A stretch of 64,000 nucleotides of DNA from Actinomadura coerulea (GTDB lineage: Bacteria; Actinomycetota; Actinomycetes; Streptosporangiales; Streptosporangiaceae): the NCBI RefSeq assembly GCF_014208105.1, contig NZ_JACHMQ010000001.1, positions 124,001 through 188,000 on the forward strand, written 5' to 3'. Shown here piece by piece: positions 17,423 through 27,929 of this stretch (positions are counted from its first letter, which is position 1; each line of letters begins with the position of its first letter). Made by a program: the position numbers and the translations under genes. The notes below the pieces were generated by a model. The model saw only the letters and a list, made by a program, of their open reading frames with translations, had not been told where the DNA came from and did no database searches.

Positions 17423-18355
17423 GTGCTTTTGCCGACCCGTACCAGAATGGCCATGATGACCGGCGGAGTGCTGGCCGCCGGCTGCTCGTTCGCGCTCGCC
17501 GCCGCCGCTGAGGCGCCCCCGGGCCGGACGCCCGCCCGCGCCGTCGGTTCCCTCGAGAGGTCCGCGCCCGCCATCGCCTACGGGGAGCCCGCCACCGCGC
17601 ACGGGAAGCCGGGGCCGCGGGCCCACGAGGACACCTGGGACTCCGAGCGCGCGAAGAAGCGGGCCTCCACGACCGCCGCGCGACGGTACCGGTGGGGGCG
17701 TCCGATCGCCTCCGACGGCTTCCGTACTTTCGACCGCCGCGCGTGGGAGGTCTACACGGGACCGGGCAACGGCGGCCGCGGCCGCCGCGTCGCCAACGCG
17801 GTGACCGTCCGGAACGGCGTCCTGCGCATCACCGGCAAGCGCAACGGCGACACCGGAGGCGTCGCCTGGATGAAGGGCGCCCAGAAGCGCGGACGCTGGG
17901 AGGCCCGCGTCAAGGTGAGCCGCGGCTGCGCGTGCTACAACGCCAACCTGCTGCTGTGGCCGGTCGGCGGCGGTGGCGGCACGGACCCGCAGAACGGCGG
18001 CGGGGAGATCGACTGGATGGAGACCTACGGCGACAAGGGGCTGCGCAACGGGACCAACTTCTTCCTGCACTACGGGCCAGAGAAGGAGTCCCAGCGCCTG
18101 GACTCCCACCTGAAGATCGACCTGACGAAGTGGCACGCCTTCGCGGTGGAGTGGAACTCCAAGGGCATCACGGGCTACGTGGACGGGCGCAGGTGGTTCC
18201 ACACCTCGAAGCGGGAGGCCCTGCCGCCCGGGAAGATGGGGCAGGCCATCCAGCTCGACTGGTTCCCGCAGATGACCAAGCTGACGACCGAGGGGGTCAG
18301 CCGGACGCGCGACGTGACCCTTTCCGTCGACTGGATCGCCATGTACCGGCCCTGA
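17423..18355 (+). CDS. Secreted glycoside hydrolase family 16 enzyme
   Basis: A 310-aa protein with an N-terminal signal sequence (MMTGGVLAAGCSFALAAAAE), a disordered linker to about residue 90, and a GH16 beta-jelly-roll domain. The catalytic motif GEIDWME places the nucleophile at E195, D197 and the acid/base at E200. Substrates are likely beta-1,3/1,4-glucans or related polysaccharides. The conserved RWEARVKVS and TKWHAFAVEWN strands support the fold. The GTG at 17423 follows GGAGGAAAG. The preceding two-component system and palindrome may control it (inference). Confidence 0.88.
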   Translation: MLLPTRTRMAMMTGGVLAAGCSFALAAAAEAPPGRTPARAVGSLERSAPAIAYGEPATAHGKPGPRAHEDTWDSERAKKRASTTAARRYRWGRPIASDGFRTFDRRAWEVYTGPGNGGRGRRVANAVTVRNGVLRITGKRNGDTGGVAWMKGAQKRGRWEARVKVSRGCACYNANLLLWPVGGGGGTDPQNGGGEIDWMETYGDKGLRNGTNFFLHYGPEKESQRLDSHLKIDLTKWHAFAVEWNSKGITGYVDGRRWFHTSKREALPPGKMGQAIQLDWFPQMTKLTTEGVSRTRDVTLSVDWIAMYRP

Positions 18356-18373
18356 CCGGCGGGGCGTCCGGTG

Positions 18374-18895
18374 TCACTTCACGATCTGCCAGATCTCCCC
18401 GTTGTGGCGCAGGGTGAACTCGTCCTGGAGGGTGCGCTCGGTCATGGACCCGCTCTCCGAGTGCAGGGCGGAGAACGGGATGACCGCCTCCTCGTCCGCC
18501 AGCCGGCCGCCCTTCACGGACACGGTCCGGAGGGCCTCCCGCTCCTGCGGCCGGAGGAGGTGCGGCGTGTTGCGGATACCGGCCGGGCAGTCGCCGCGGA
18601 GCGCGGGGCCCCGGAGGAAGTCGCCGTCCTGCGCGACGTAGCGGCACACCCCCTGGTCTCCGGAGGCCTGGCCGCGCAGGAACGCCTGGAGCGCGGCCCG
18701 CGCGCCCTCGATCCCCTCCCGGGTGCCCGGGTCGGTGTCCTCCTGCACGGTGGCCGATGGCGACGGGGACGGCGGCCGGAACACCTTGTTGCCGCCGTCC
18801 TTGTCGTCACCACCGCACCCCGACGTCAGAAATGTCGTCACGAGCGCCGTGACGGCGAGCGCGCCGACGGTGCGGGAGGTGAACCGAAGAGCCAT
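18374..18895 (-). CDS. Putative lipoprotein
   Basis: A 173-aa secreted protein convergent with GH16. The N-terminus has a signal peptide ending in the lipobox LTSGC, so it should be lipid-anchored after cleavage. A Pro/Ser-rich stretch is followed by a domain (REGIEGARAALQAFLRGQAS...TLQDEFTLRHNGEIWQIVK) reminiscent of DUF4878/NTF2-like nuclear-transport folds. There is one internal Cys pair. No precise function can be assigned. Confidence 0.7.
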   Translation of the reverse strand: MALRFTSRTVGALAVTALVTTFLTSGCGGDDKDGGNKVFRPPSPSPSATVQEDTDPGTREGIEGARAALQAFLRGQASGDQGVCRYVAQDGDFLRGPALRGDCPAGIRNTPHLLRPQEREALRTVSVKGGRLADEEAVIPFSALHSESGSMTERTLQDEFTLRHNGEIWQIVK

Positions 18896-19780
18896 GGCGT
18901 GCCTTCCTCAGGGCGGGGATGTCGGCCCATTGTCGAGCGCCGCCTTTCCGGATGATCAGGCGGCAGCCGAAGATTAACGCCTTGACCGGGGAATGGCCAG
19001 CGGCGACAAGATCACCAGGTCAGGGGCGGTGAGCGCCCGCCCCGGCGGCTCCCACGGCCGCGGCTCCATTTTCCTTATGGGTGCCTCGGGCGCCCGGACG
19101 GGAAATGCGGGACGGTCCCGCTCGGGCCGGGCCGGAGGGTTGCGGAGCGGTAGGGCGGGATTTTCCCATGAGAAGAACGCGGAAAGGGCTGCCTTCGGGG
19201 CATCGCCCGCATTATGGCGGCACGCCGTTGTACGCCGGGCCGGGCGTCCTCTGGTCCTGCTGGATGAGCTCGGTGGCCCACCGCATCGGAGGTGACCGGC
19301 GAGTTCGGCGGCCTCAACGCTTTCTGGACGGATCGGTGAGGCCGGGGCGTTCTGCCGGGGGGGGGCGTCGAGCCGGTCGAGGACGCCCGCCCCGGGGGAG
19401 GGCTGCTGGGTGCTGCGGTAACAGGGGCCTGCGGCACCCAGCACCTCTCCCGGGCGGGAGGCCGCCCCATTTCGCGGTCGCCGTGATGCGCGTCACATTT
19501 CTCTTGGAACGTGACATCGCCCAGCGGTCACCATTTCGGGCGGGACGGCGGATGCGGTCTCCGCCGTCTTCCCCCGGCCTATAACCGATTGGAGACTTCA
19601 CGTCCGCGCCGGTGACGCGTAATCGGAGGGGATCGGCGTGCACCGACCGTGATGACCTGGCGACGCTGGCGGACTTGTGTGGCCTGGGGCTATCCACTAC
19701 CCATATGCACCTGCGGTTCTCCGGCTCCCTCACCGGACTCCCCCCGTCCGGAACGGAGGACCGCCGGAGAGGTGCGACCC
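18896..19780. other. Long intergenic region upstream of the globin operon
   Basis: No gene is recognised in these 885 nt. Contents seen are: a GGGGCGG/CCGCCCC hairpin (19023-19043); a hairpin with TGCTGGGTGC (19404-19413) and GCACCCAGCA (19434-19443) arms; a CRP/FNR-like site (19482-19497); TATAAC (19580-19585); and a possible promoter TTGTGT-17-TACCCA (19675-19703). The length suggests complex regulation of the globin genes. Confidence 0.5.
19482..19497. promoter_or_regulatory. CRP/FNR-family operator candidate
   Basis: C-GTGA-TGCGCG-TCAC-A is a perfect GTGA-N6-TCAC dyad, the canonical half-site spacing of CRP/FNR regulators. It lies about 285 nt before the first globin gene and about 85 nt before TATAAC. 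This is consistent with oxygen, NO or cAMP control of haem-globin expression. Binding is inferred. Confidence 0.5.
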
Positions 19781-20188
19781 GTGGATCCGCAGAAACTCAA
19801 AGACAATTTCGCCCTGGTGGCAGCGAACGGCTTGGATGTCGCCGAATATTTCTACGCCGACCTTTTCGCGCGGGACCCGCAGCTCAGGCGGATGTTCCCC
19901 GCGTCGATGGCCAAGCAGCACGAGGTGCTGATCGCGGCGCTGTCGCAGATCGTCTCGACCGTGGACGACCCCGACGCGCTCGTCCCCTTCCTCACCGACC
20001 TCGGCCGCCGCCACCACGGCTTCGGCGTCATCGCCGAGCACTACGCGCCCGTCGGCGCCAGCCTGCTCGCCACCCTCGCCTACTTCAGCGGCCCGGAGTG
20101 GAGCGCCGACCTCGAACGCGACTGGACGGCCGCCTACGGCGTCGTCGCGAAGGTCATGACGGAGGCCGCGGCGGAGCCCGTCGCCTGA
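19781..20188 (+). CDS. Single-domain globin
   Basis: A 135-aa haemoglobin of the flavohaemoglobin-like class with no reductase. Key residues are present: Tyr25 (B10), Gln46 (E7) and the proximal His78 (F8) in RRHHGFG. It closely resembles the globin domain of the next gene, with the same residue numbering for haem contacts, indicating tandem duplication. The GTG at 19781 follows GGAGAGG (19766-19772). It probably binds O2 or NO. The next gene starts 3 nt after its stop. Confidence 0.86.
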   Translation: MDPQKLKDNFALVAANGLDVAEYFYADLFARDPQLRRMFPASMAKQHEVLIAALSQIVSTVDDPDALVPFLTDLGRRHHGFGVIAEHYAPVGASLLATLAYFSGPEWSADLERDWTAAYGVVAKVMTEAAAEPVA

Positions 20189-20191
20189 TCC

Positions 20192-21343
20192 GTGGACTCC
20201 CAGCGACTGAAGGCCAGCTTCGCGCAGGTCGCCGAGAAGGGCGACGCCGTCGCGCTGTTCTTCTACTCCGACCTCTTCGTCCGCAACCCCCACCTGCGCG
20301 ACATGTTCCCCATCGGGATGAGCGGCCAGCGCGACAAGCTGCTGCGCGCCCTCGGGCACATCGTGTCCCAGGTGGACGACCTGTCCAACCTCGTCCCCTT
20401 CCTGCAGCAGCTCGGCCGTGACCACCGCAGGTTCGGCATCGTGGCCGAGCACTACCCGCACGTGGGGGCCAGCCTCCTGGCGACCCTGCGGCACTTCTCC
20501 GGGACGGCCTGGACCGATGACATCGAGAGCGACTGGAACGCCGCCTACGGCCTCGTCGCCAAGGTCATGCTGGAGGCGGCCGACGAGAACGCCCTCAGCA
20601 GCCCCGCCTGGTGGAACGGGCAGGTCGTCGCCGTCGAGCGCCGCCGTTTCGACATCAGCGTCCTGCGGATCCAGCCCGACCGGCCCCTGCCGTACACGCC
20701 GGGCCAGTCCGTCGCGCTGGAAGTGCCGTCCCGGCTGCGGCACTGGCGGTACTACTCGATGGCGAACGCGCCGCGTCCCGACCACACCGTCGACTTCCAC
20801 GTCCGGCTGGTGGACGGCGGGCCGGTGAGCCCCGTGCTGGTGCGCGGCACCCAGGCCGGCGACCGCGTCCGCATGGGCGCCCCCATCGGCACGCTCACGC
20901 TGGACGAGAGCTCCCCGCGGGACGTCCTGCTCGTCGCGGGCAGCACCGGCCTGGCCCCGCTCAAGGCGATCCTGGAGCAGATCTCCCGCCGCGCCGTCCC
21001 GCCGCGCGTGCACCTGTTCTTCGGCGCCCGCAGCCGCGACGGCCTCTACGACCTGGAGGACCTGGCCAAACTGGCGGACGGGTTCCCGTGGCTCACCGTC
21101 GTCCCGGCCGTGTCGGACGAACCGGGCGGGCACGGGTTCTCCTCGCTGCTCCACTCGGGGGACGACGGCGTCGAGCACGGCAACCTGTCCGACGTGGTCG
21201 CCAGGCGCGGCCCCTGGGACGGTCACGACGCCTACGTGTGCGGGCCGTCCGTCATGGTCGGGCACACCGTCGAGCAGCTGACCCGGCTCGGCGTCCCCCG
21301 TGACCGGATCCGCCTCGAAACCTTCACCGACGCACAGAGGTGA
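20192..21343 (+). CDS. Flavohaemoglobin (nitric oxide dioxygenase type)
   Basis: A 383-aa globin-reductase fusion. The globin domain has Tyr25, Gln46 and proximal His78. The FAD-binding motif RYYS (HWRYYSMAN), the NAD(P)-binding stretch AGSTGLAPLKA and the C-terminal CGPSVM complete the reductase. Together these oxidise NO to nitrate using NAD(P)H. It starts with GTG 3 nt after the single-domain globin, with no clear ribosome-binding site of its own, so it is probably translationally coupled. Its stop overlaps the next start in GTGA. It could also be named by family as a globin-coupled oxidoreductase. Confidence 0.9.
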   Translation: MDSQRLKASFAQVAEKGDAVALFFYSDLFVRNPHLRDMFPIGMSGQRDKLLRALGHIVSQVDDLSNLVPFLQQLGRDHRRFGIVAEHYPHVGASLLATLRHFSGTAWTDDIESDWNAAYGLVAKVMLEAADENALSSPAWWNGQVVAVERRRFDISVLRIQPDRPLPYTPGQSVALEVPSRLRHWRYYSMANAPRPDHTVDFHVRLVDGGPVSPVLVRGTQAGDRVRMGAPIGTLTLDESSPRDVLLVAGSTGLAPLKAILEQISRRAVPPRVHLFFGARSRDGLYDLEDLAKLADGFPWLTVVPAVSDEPGGHGFSSLLHSGDDGVEHGNLSDVVARRGPWDGHDAYVCGPSVMVGHTVEQLTRLGVPRDRIRLETFTDAQR

Positions 21344-22020
21344 GAGCGTTGAACTCCCCGAATCTTCCGGTCGTCTCCGAGGGGTCGCGGCTGACCCCGG
21401 GCGAACTCCAATCGGTGGTGTTCGCCCGGGCCGCCCTCGGGCGCCGCGGATACGACGAGGAGCAGGTCCGCAACTTCCTGCAGTACGTGGAGCGGGAACT
21501 CGTCAAGATCTTCACCGACAAGGCCGCCCTGGCCGACGAGGTGAACCGGCTGCGCGCCCAGGCGGCCTCCGGCGGCCGCGGCGTGATGGCGCCCGAGGAC
21601 GCCCACTTCCAGGCCGTCCGCATCCTGTCGCAGGCCCAGCAGACCGCCGACCTGTACGTGGCGGACGCCGAGCGCTACACCAGGGAACTGGCGCACGAGG
21701 CGAGGCTGCACCGGGAGGCGATCCTCTCCGACGCGAAGGGACGCGCGGAGCAGATGCTGGAGGACGCCCACCGCAAGGCGGCCGCGGTCGCCGAGGCGGC
21801 CGTCCGCACGGCCCCGCCGCAGCCCGCGCCCGCGCCCTCGCCGGGCTCCGGGACCCTCCCGGACGGAGAACGCCTCGCGCTGGAGCGCGAGATCGCCTAT
21901 CTGCGCACCTACAGCGACGTCTACCGGACCCACCTGCGCTCCTACCTGGAGGCACTGCTCCGCAACGTCGACGAGTGGGAGTCCTCCGAACGGGCATCCC
22001 TCCCTGGGGGTAATGCCTGA
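21340..22020 (+). CDS. DivIVA-domain coiled-coil protein
   Basis: A 226-aa protein with an N-terminal DivIVA-like motif (GRRGYDEEQVRNFLQYVERE), a long coiled coil rich in Ala/Glu/Arg, a Pro-rich break at about residues 162-172 and a C-terminal helix. DivIVA proteins mark poles or septa and direct tip growth in actinomycetes. The GTG at 21340 overlaps the flavohaemoglobin stop by 4 nt; a TTG at 21349 with GAGGTGAG before it is an alternative start. ftsY follows 136 nt downstream. Linkage to haem proteins is unusual. Confidence 0.82.
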   Translation: MRALNSPNLPVVSEGSRLTPGELQSVVFARAALGRRGYDEEQVRNFLQYVERELVKIFTDKAALADEVNRLRAQAASGGRGVMAPEDAHFQAVRILSQAQQTADLYVADAERYTRELAHEARLHREAILSDAKGRAEQMLEDAHRKAAAVAEAAVRTAPPQPAPAPSPGSGTLPDGERLALEREIAYLRTYSDVYRTHLRSYLEALLRNVDEWESSERASLPGGNA

Positions 22021-22156
22021 TCTACCGTCCCGGCGCGGGCGCCGGGGCGTTCGGGAGTCCCGCGCGGTTGCGCGCCCGGCCGGGCTCGCCGCATGATCGG
22101 CGGGCCCGGCGCAGCGTTTTCGCGCGGGAGTGCTCGTCTGGAAAACTGGGGGCGTT

Positions 22157-23311
22157 ATGGAATATGTGATCGTCATCGCCGCGCTGGCCGTGATCGCGCT
22201 GATCATCGGCGGCGTCACGCTGCTGCGGCCGCGCCGGACCCGCCCGCGCCCGCCGGTCGAGCGCCCGTCCGAACGCACCGGCGGCGCCACCGCCGCCGAC
22301 GTGGCGGAGGCCGAGGCCCCCACGATCGAGAAGGCGCCGCCGACGGAGGCCGCGCCGCCGCGGCCCACCGTCGAGATCGAGCGGCCGCCGCCCGGCGCGG
22401 GGCGGCTCGTGCGGCTGCGGGCCCGCCTCGCCCGCTCCCAGAACGCCTTCGGCAAGACCCTCCTCGTCCTGCTGTCGCGCGACACGCTCGACGAGGACGC
22501 CTGGGAGGAGATCGAGGACACCCTGATCACCGCCGACATGGGCACGGCGGTGGCCCGGCAGGTCACCGACGACCTGCGGACGCGCGTCCAGGTCCTCGGA
22601 ACGCGCAGCCCGGAGGAGGTCCGGGCGATGCTCAAGGAGGAGCTGCTCAAGCAGATCGGCCCGGACATCGACCGCTCGCTGCACACCGAGGCGCACGGTG
22701 ACCGTCCCGCCGTCCTCATGGTCGTCGGCGTGAACGGCACCGGCAAGACCACCACGTGCGGCAAGCTGGGCCGCGTCCTCGTCGGCGACGGCAACACCGT
22801 GCTGCTGGGCGCCGCCGACACCTTCCGCGCCGCCGCCGCCGACCAGCTGGAGACGTGGGGCACGCGGGTGGGCGCGCAGGTCGTCCGCAGGGACGAGGGC
22901 GCCGATCCCGCCAGCGTCGCGTTCGACGCCGTCAAGCAGGGCATCGACACCAAGGTCAACGTGGTGATCGTCGACACGGCGGGCCGGCTGCACACCAAGA
23001 CCGGGCTGATGGACGAGCTCGGCAAGGTCAAGCGGGTGGTGGAGAAGCAGGCCACGGTCGACGAGGTCCTGCTCGTCCTGGACGCGACGACCGGCCAGAA
23101 CGGCATGCAGCAGGCCCGGGTCTTCGCCGAGGTCGTCAACATCACCGGCGTGGTGCTCACCAAGCTGGACGGCACCGCCAAGGGCGGCATCGTCGTCCAG
23201 GTGCAGCGCGAGCTCGGCGTCCCGGTGAAGCTGGTGGGCCTCGGCGAGGGGCCGGACGACCTCGCGCCCTTCGAGCCCGAGGCGTTCGTGGACGCGATCC
23301 TCGGCGACTGA
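22157..23311 (+). CDS. ftsY: Signal recognition particle receptor FtsY
   Basis: A 384-aa GTPase that docks the SRP-ribosome complex at the membrane. An N-terminal hydrophobic segment (residues 2-23) is typical of actinobacterial FtsY, followed by a charged linker and the NG domain. GTPase motifs are GVNGTGKT, AADTFRAAA, DTAGR and TKLDG. The ATG at 22157 follows TGGGGGC. Its partner Ffh is encoded about 4.6 kb downstream. Confidence 0.96.
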   Translation: MEYVIVIAALAVIALIIGGVTLLRPRRTRPRPPVERPSERTGGATAADVAEAEAPTIEKAPPTEAAPPRPTVEIERPPPGAGRLVRLRARLARSQNAFGKTLLVLLSRDTLDEDAWEEIEDTLITADMGTAVARQVTDDLRTRVQVLGTRSPEEVRAMLKEELLKQIGPDIDRSLHTEAHGDRPAVLMVVGVNGTGKTTTCGKLGRVLVGDGNTVLLGAADTFRAAAADQLETWGTRVGAQVVRRDEGADPASVAFDAVKQGIDTKVNVVIVDTAGRLHTKTGLMDELGKVKRVVEKQATVDEVLLVLDATTGQNGMQQARVFAEVVNITGVVLTKLDGTAKGGIVVQVQRELGVPVKLVGLGEGPDDLAPFEPEAFVDAILGD

Positions 23312-23361
23312 ACCGCTCCGCGCCCGCCCGAAACGGCCCGCGAACCGCCTGAATACGGCAT

Positions 23362-23441
23362 GTGAGGACTTGGAAACAGCGGCGAAACACGCCGATGTCG
23401 GGTTTCACATGGCGGAAACGTAGCGGCATACCGGTCGAAAC
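23362..23441 (+). promoter_or_regulatory. GlnR box cluster upstream of amtB
   Basis: GAAAC half-sites occur at 23373, 23384, 23415 and 23437. TTCAC(23404)-n6-GAAAC(23415)-n6-GCATA-n6-GAAAC(23437) matches the GlnR pattern gTnAc-n6-GaAAc repeated at 11-bp steps. GTGAG(23362)-n6-GAAAC(23373) is a second, weaker pair. GlnR is the global nitrogen regulator of actinomycetes, and amtB-glnK-glnD is one of its classic targets. Binding is inferred. Confidence 0.68.
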
Positions 23442-23500
23442 GGCCGCGCCAGAGTCTCTGAGCAGTTCGAAGTTCCTGGCGAGGAGGGACGCGCTCAGAG

Positions 23501-25179
<1,679 letters not shown>

Positions 25180-25187
25180 GGGGCACG

Positions 25188-27842
25188 GTGACCCTCGCCC
25201 ACCCGCCGGCCGGAGACCGGGCCCCCGCGCCCGCTCCGGCCGGCGGCGCCTCTGGCCCGGCCCGCGCCGCCCTGGCCGCCGCCCGCGCCTCCCGCGCCGC
25301 CGACCTCGACCGCTGGCTGACCTCCCTCCTGGCCGTCACCCCGCCCCACCCCGAGACCGGATCCCCGCGGCAAGCCTCCTCCCCAGCCGAGACATCGCGT
25401 CCCCCGCACGGCGGCGACTCACCCAGCGATGCCACGCAGGGCGTCGTGCCGGGTGATGTCTCACCAGGCGAGGCCTCGTCAGGCAATGGCTCCCAGGGCG
25501 ACCCTCAGAGTGGCAGCCTGCGCGAGCGCGACCTGCGGAGCGGTGGCTCGCTAAGCGACCTTCAAACGCGCGGCCTCCAAAGTGACGGCTTGCAGAATGG
25601 AAGTTTGCAGGGTGGCGCTTTCGCGGTGAGCGACGCTCTGATGCCGGAGGGGGTGGCGCTCGTCGCGGTGGGAAGCCATGCGCGGCGCGAGCTGACGCCC
25701 GGCGGCGACCTCGACCTCGTCCTGCTGCATCGCGGCCTGGCCGGCGTCGCGGCGATCGCCGACCGCGTCTGGTACCCGGTCTGGGACTCCGGGCTGCGGC
25801 TCGACCACTCCGTCCGCACCGTCGCCGAGGCCCGGACCGTGGCGAGAGGCGACATGAAGGCCGCCCTCGGCCTGCTGTCGGCGCGCCGCGTCGCCGGAGA
25901 CCAGGCCCTCGTGGACGAGCTGCGCGCCGCCGTCCTCGCCGACTGGCGCGCGGACGCGCCGTTCCGGCTGGCCGAGCTGGCGGCGATGTGCCGCGAACGC
26001 TGGGAGACGCACGGCGAGCTGGCGTTCCTGCTCGAACCCGACCTGAAGGAGGCCCACGGCGGGCTGCGGGACGTCCACGTCATGCACGCCGTCGCGGCGT
26101 CCTGGGTGGCCTCCGCCCCGGACGCCAGGGTGCGCGCCGCCCACGACCTCCTCCTCGACATCCGGCATGCCCTCCACGAGGTCACCGGCCGCTCCACCGA
26201 CCGCCTCGTCCTCCAGGAACAGGAGGCCGTGGCTCGCGCGCTCGGCCTTCCGGACGCCGACGTCCTGCAACGCTCGATCGCCGAGGCCGCGCGCACCGTC
26301 ACCTACCAGGCGTCCCACCTGTGGCGCCGCGTCGAGAACTTCACCCGGGCCAAGCACCGGCAGCCCCCCGGCGTGCCGCAGGGCGCGGGCCGGCGCGGCG
26401 TGGAGCGCAGGCCGGTCGGGGACGGCGCCGTCGAGCACGAGGGCGAGGTCGTCCTCGCCCGGAACGCCGATCTGAACGACCCGGCCCTCGTCCTGCGCGT
26501 CGCCGCGGCCGCCGCCCAGACGGGCCTGCCGCTCGCCCCCGCCACGGTCGCCCGGCTCGCCGAGCACGCCGCCCTCCCGCCCGTCCCCTGGCCCGCCGAG
26601 GCCCGCGACGCGCTCGTGTCCCTGCTCGGCGCCGGTCCCGCCGCCATCGCCGTGTGGGAGGCCCTCGACCAGGCAGGACTGATCGTCCGGCTGCTGCCCG
26701 ACTGGGAGCGCGTCCGCAACCGCCCGCAGCGCAACCCCGTCCACCGCTTCACCGTCGACCGCCACCTCGTCGAGACCGCCGCGGGCGCCGCCGCCCTGAC
26801 CCGCGAGGTGGCCCGTCCGGACCTGCTCCTGGTCGGCGCCCTCCTGCACGACATCGGCAAGGGCCTGCCCGGCGACCACTCCACCTCCGGCGCCGTCGTC
26901 GCCCGCGACATCGGCGCCCGCCTCGGCTTCCCGGAGGAGGACCTCCGCGTCCTCGAGACCGTCGTCCGGCACCACCTGCTGCTCCCCGAGACCGCCACCC
27001 GCCGCGACATCGACGACCCCGTGACCGTCCAGACCGTCACCGCCGCCGTGTCCGGCGCGCCCGGCCGCGAGCGCGAGGTCGTCGACCTCCTCGCCGCCCT
27101 CGCCGTCGCCGACGGCGGCGCCACCGGCCCCGCCGCCTGGGGCGCCTGGAAGGCCGGCCTCGTCGCCGAACTCGCCCGCCGCGCCGCCGCCGCGCTCTCC
27201 GGCGGCACGCCCCCGCCCGCTCCCGCGCTCGCCGCCGACCACCTCGCCCTGGCCCGCCACGACGGCGCCGCCGTCCGCGTGACGGGCTCCCGGATCACCA
27301 TCGCCGCCCCCGACCGGCCGGGACTGCTCTGGCGCGCCGCCGGCGTCCTCGCCCTGCACCGCCTGGCCGTGAAGACCGCGCGCACGATCTCCTCGCCGGC
27401 GGCCCCGTCGGCCCAGACGGCGGTGCTCGACTTCACGGCCGTCCCCGAGTACGGGACCCCGCCGGACCCGGCCGGCCTGGAGGCGGACCTGCGGCGGATG
27501 CTCGCCGGGCGCCTCGACGTTGCCGAGCGCCTCGAACGGCGGGCGCGGTCCGTCCGGATCCGGCCCGGCGTCACGGTGCCGCCCCCGCGCGTCACGATCG
27601 TGGACGACGCGTCGCGGACCGCCACCGTCGTCGAGGTCCGCGCGCACGACCGCCCCGGCCTCCTGTGGCGCGTCGGGCAGGCGCTCGGATCCTGCGGCCT
27701 GCAGGTCCGCGCGGCCCAGGTGGACACCCTCGGCGCCGAGGCCGTGGACGTCTTCTACACGGTCGACGAACACGGCCGTCCGCTCGACGACCCCGACGCG
27801 CTGGCCGCCGTCCGGACCCGGGTCCTGAGAGCCCTTCACTGA
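25188..27842 (+). CDS. glnD: PII nucleotidyltransferase GlnD
   Basis: An 884-aa bifunctional enzyme that modifies and de-modifies PII. It contains a nucleotidyltransferase domain (VGSHARRELTPGGDLDL, GS at about 162 and D174/D176), an HD hydrolase domain (LLHDIGKG, H554-D555) and two C-terminal ACT domains for glutamine sensing (starting about APDRPGLLWR and HDRPGLLWR). An unusual polar insertion at about residues 60-150 contains 5-residue repeats. The GTG at 25188 follows AGGGGG, 8 nt after the glnK stop. Confidence 0.94.
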   Translation: MTLAHPPAGDRAPAPAPAGGASGPARAALAAARASRAADLDRWLTSLLAVTPPHPETGSPRQASSPAETSRPPHGGDSPSDATQGVVPGDVSPGEASSGNGSQGDPQSGSLRERDLRSGGSLSDLQTRGLQSDGLQNGSLQGGAFAVSDALMPEGVALVAVGSHARRELTPGGDLDLVLLHRGLAGVAAIADRVWYPVWDSGLRLDHSVRTVAEARTVARGDMKAALGLLSARRVAGDQALVDELRAAVLADWRADAPFRLAELAAMCRERWETHGELAFLLEPDLKEAHGGLRDVHVMHAVAASWVASAPDARVRAAHDLLLDIRHALHEVTGRSTDRLVLQEQEAVARALGLPDADVLQRSIAEAARTVTYQASHLWRRVENFTRAKHRQPPGVPQGAGRRGVERRPVGDGAVEHEGEVVLARNADLNDPALVLRVAAAAAQTGLPLAPATVARLAEHAALPPVPWPAEARDALVSLLGAGPAAIAVWEALDQAGLIVRLLPDWERVRNRPQRNPVHRFTVDRHLVETAAGAAALTREVARPDLLLVGALLHDIGKGLPGDHSTSGAVVARDIGARLGFPEEDLRVLETVVRHHLLLPETATRRDIDDPVTVQTVTAAVSGAPGREREVVDLLAALAVADGGATGPAAWGAWKAGLVAELARRAAAALSGGTPPPAPALAADHLALARHDGAAVRVTGSRITIAAPDRPGLLWRAAGVLALHRLAVKTARTISSPAAPSAQTAVLDFTAVPEYGTPPDPAGLEADLRRMLAGRLDVAERLERRARSVRIRPGVTVPPPRVTIVDDASRTATVVEVRAHDRPGLLWRVGQALGSCGLQVRAAQVDTLGAEAVDVFYTVDEHGRPLDDPDALAAVRTRVLRALH

Positions 27843-27882
27843 ACGGGTTCCCGGAGGGGGCGGGGCTCGCCCGGCGACCCGA

Positions 27883-27888
27883 TACGCT
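27883..27888 (+). promoter_or_regulatory. Possible -10 element of ffh
   Basis: TACGCT fits TANNNT and lies 42 nt before the ffh GTG. No convincing -35 is seen. Confidence 0.3.
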
Positions 27889-27929
27889 GATAGGCGATCC
27901 CAAAAGCTTTCCAAGGACGGTCCAGACAC

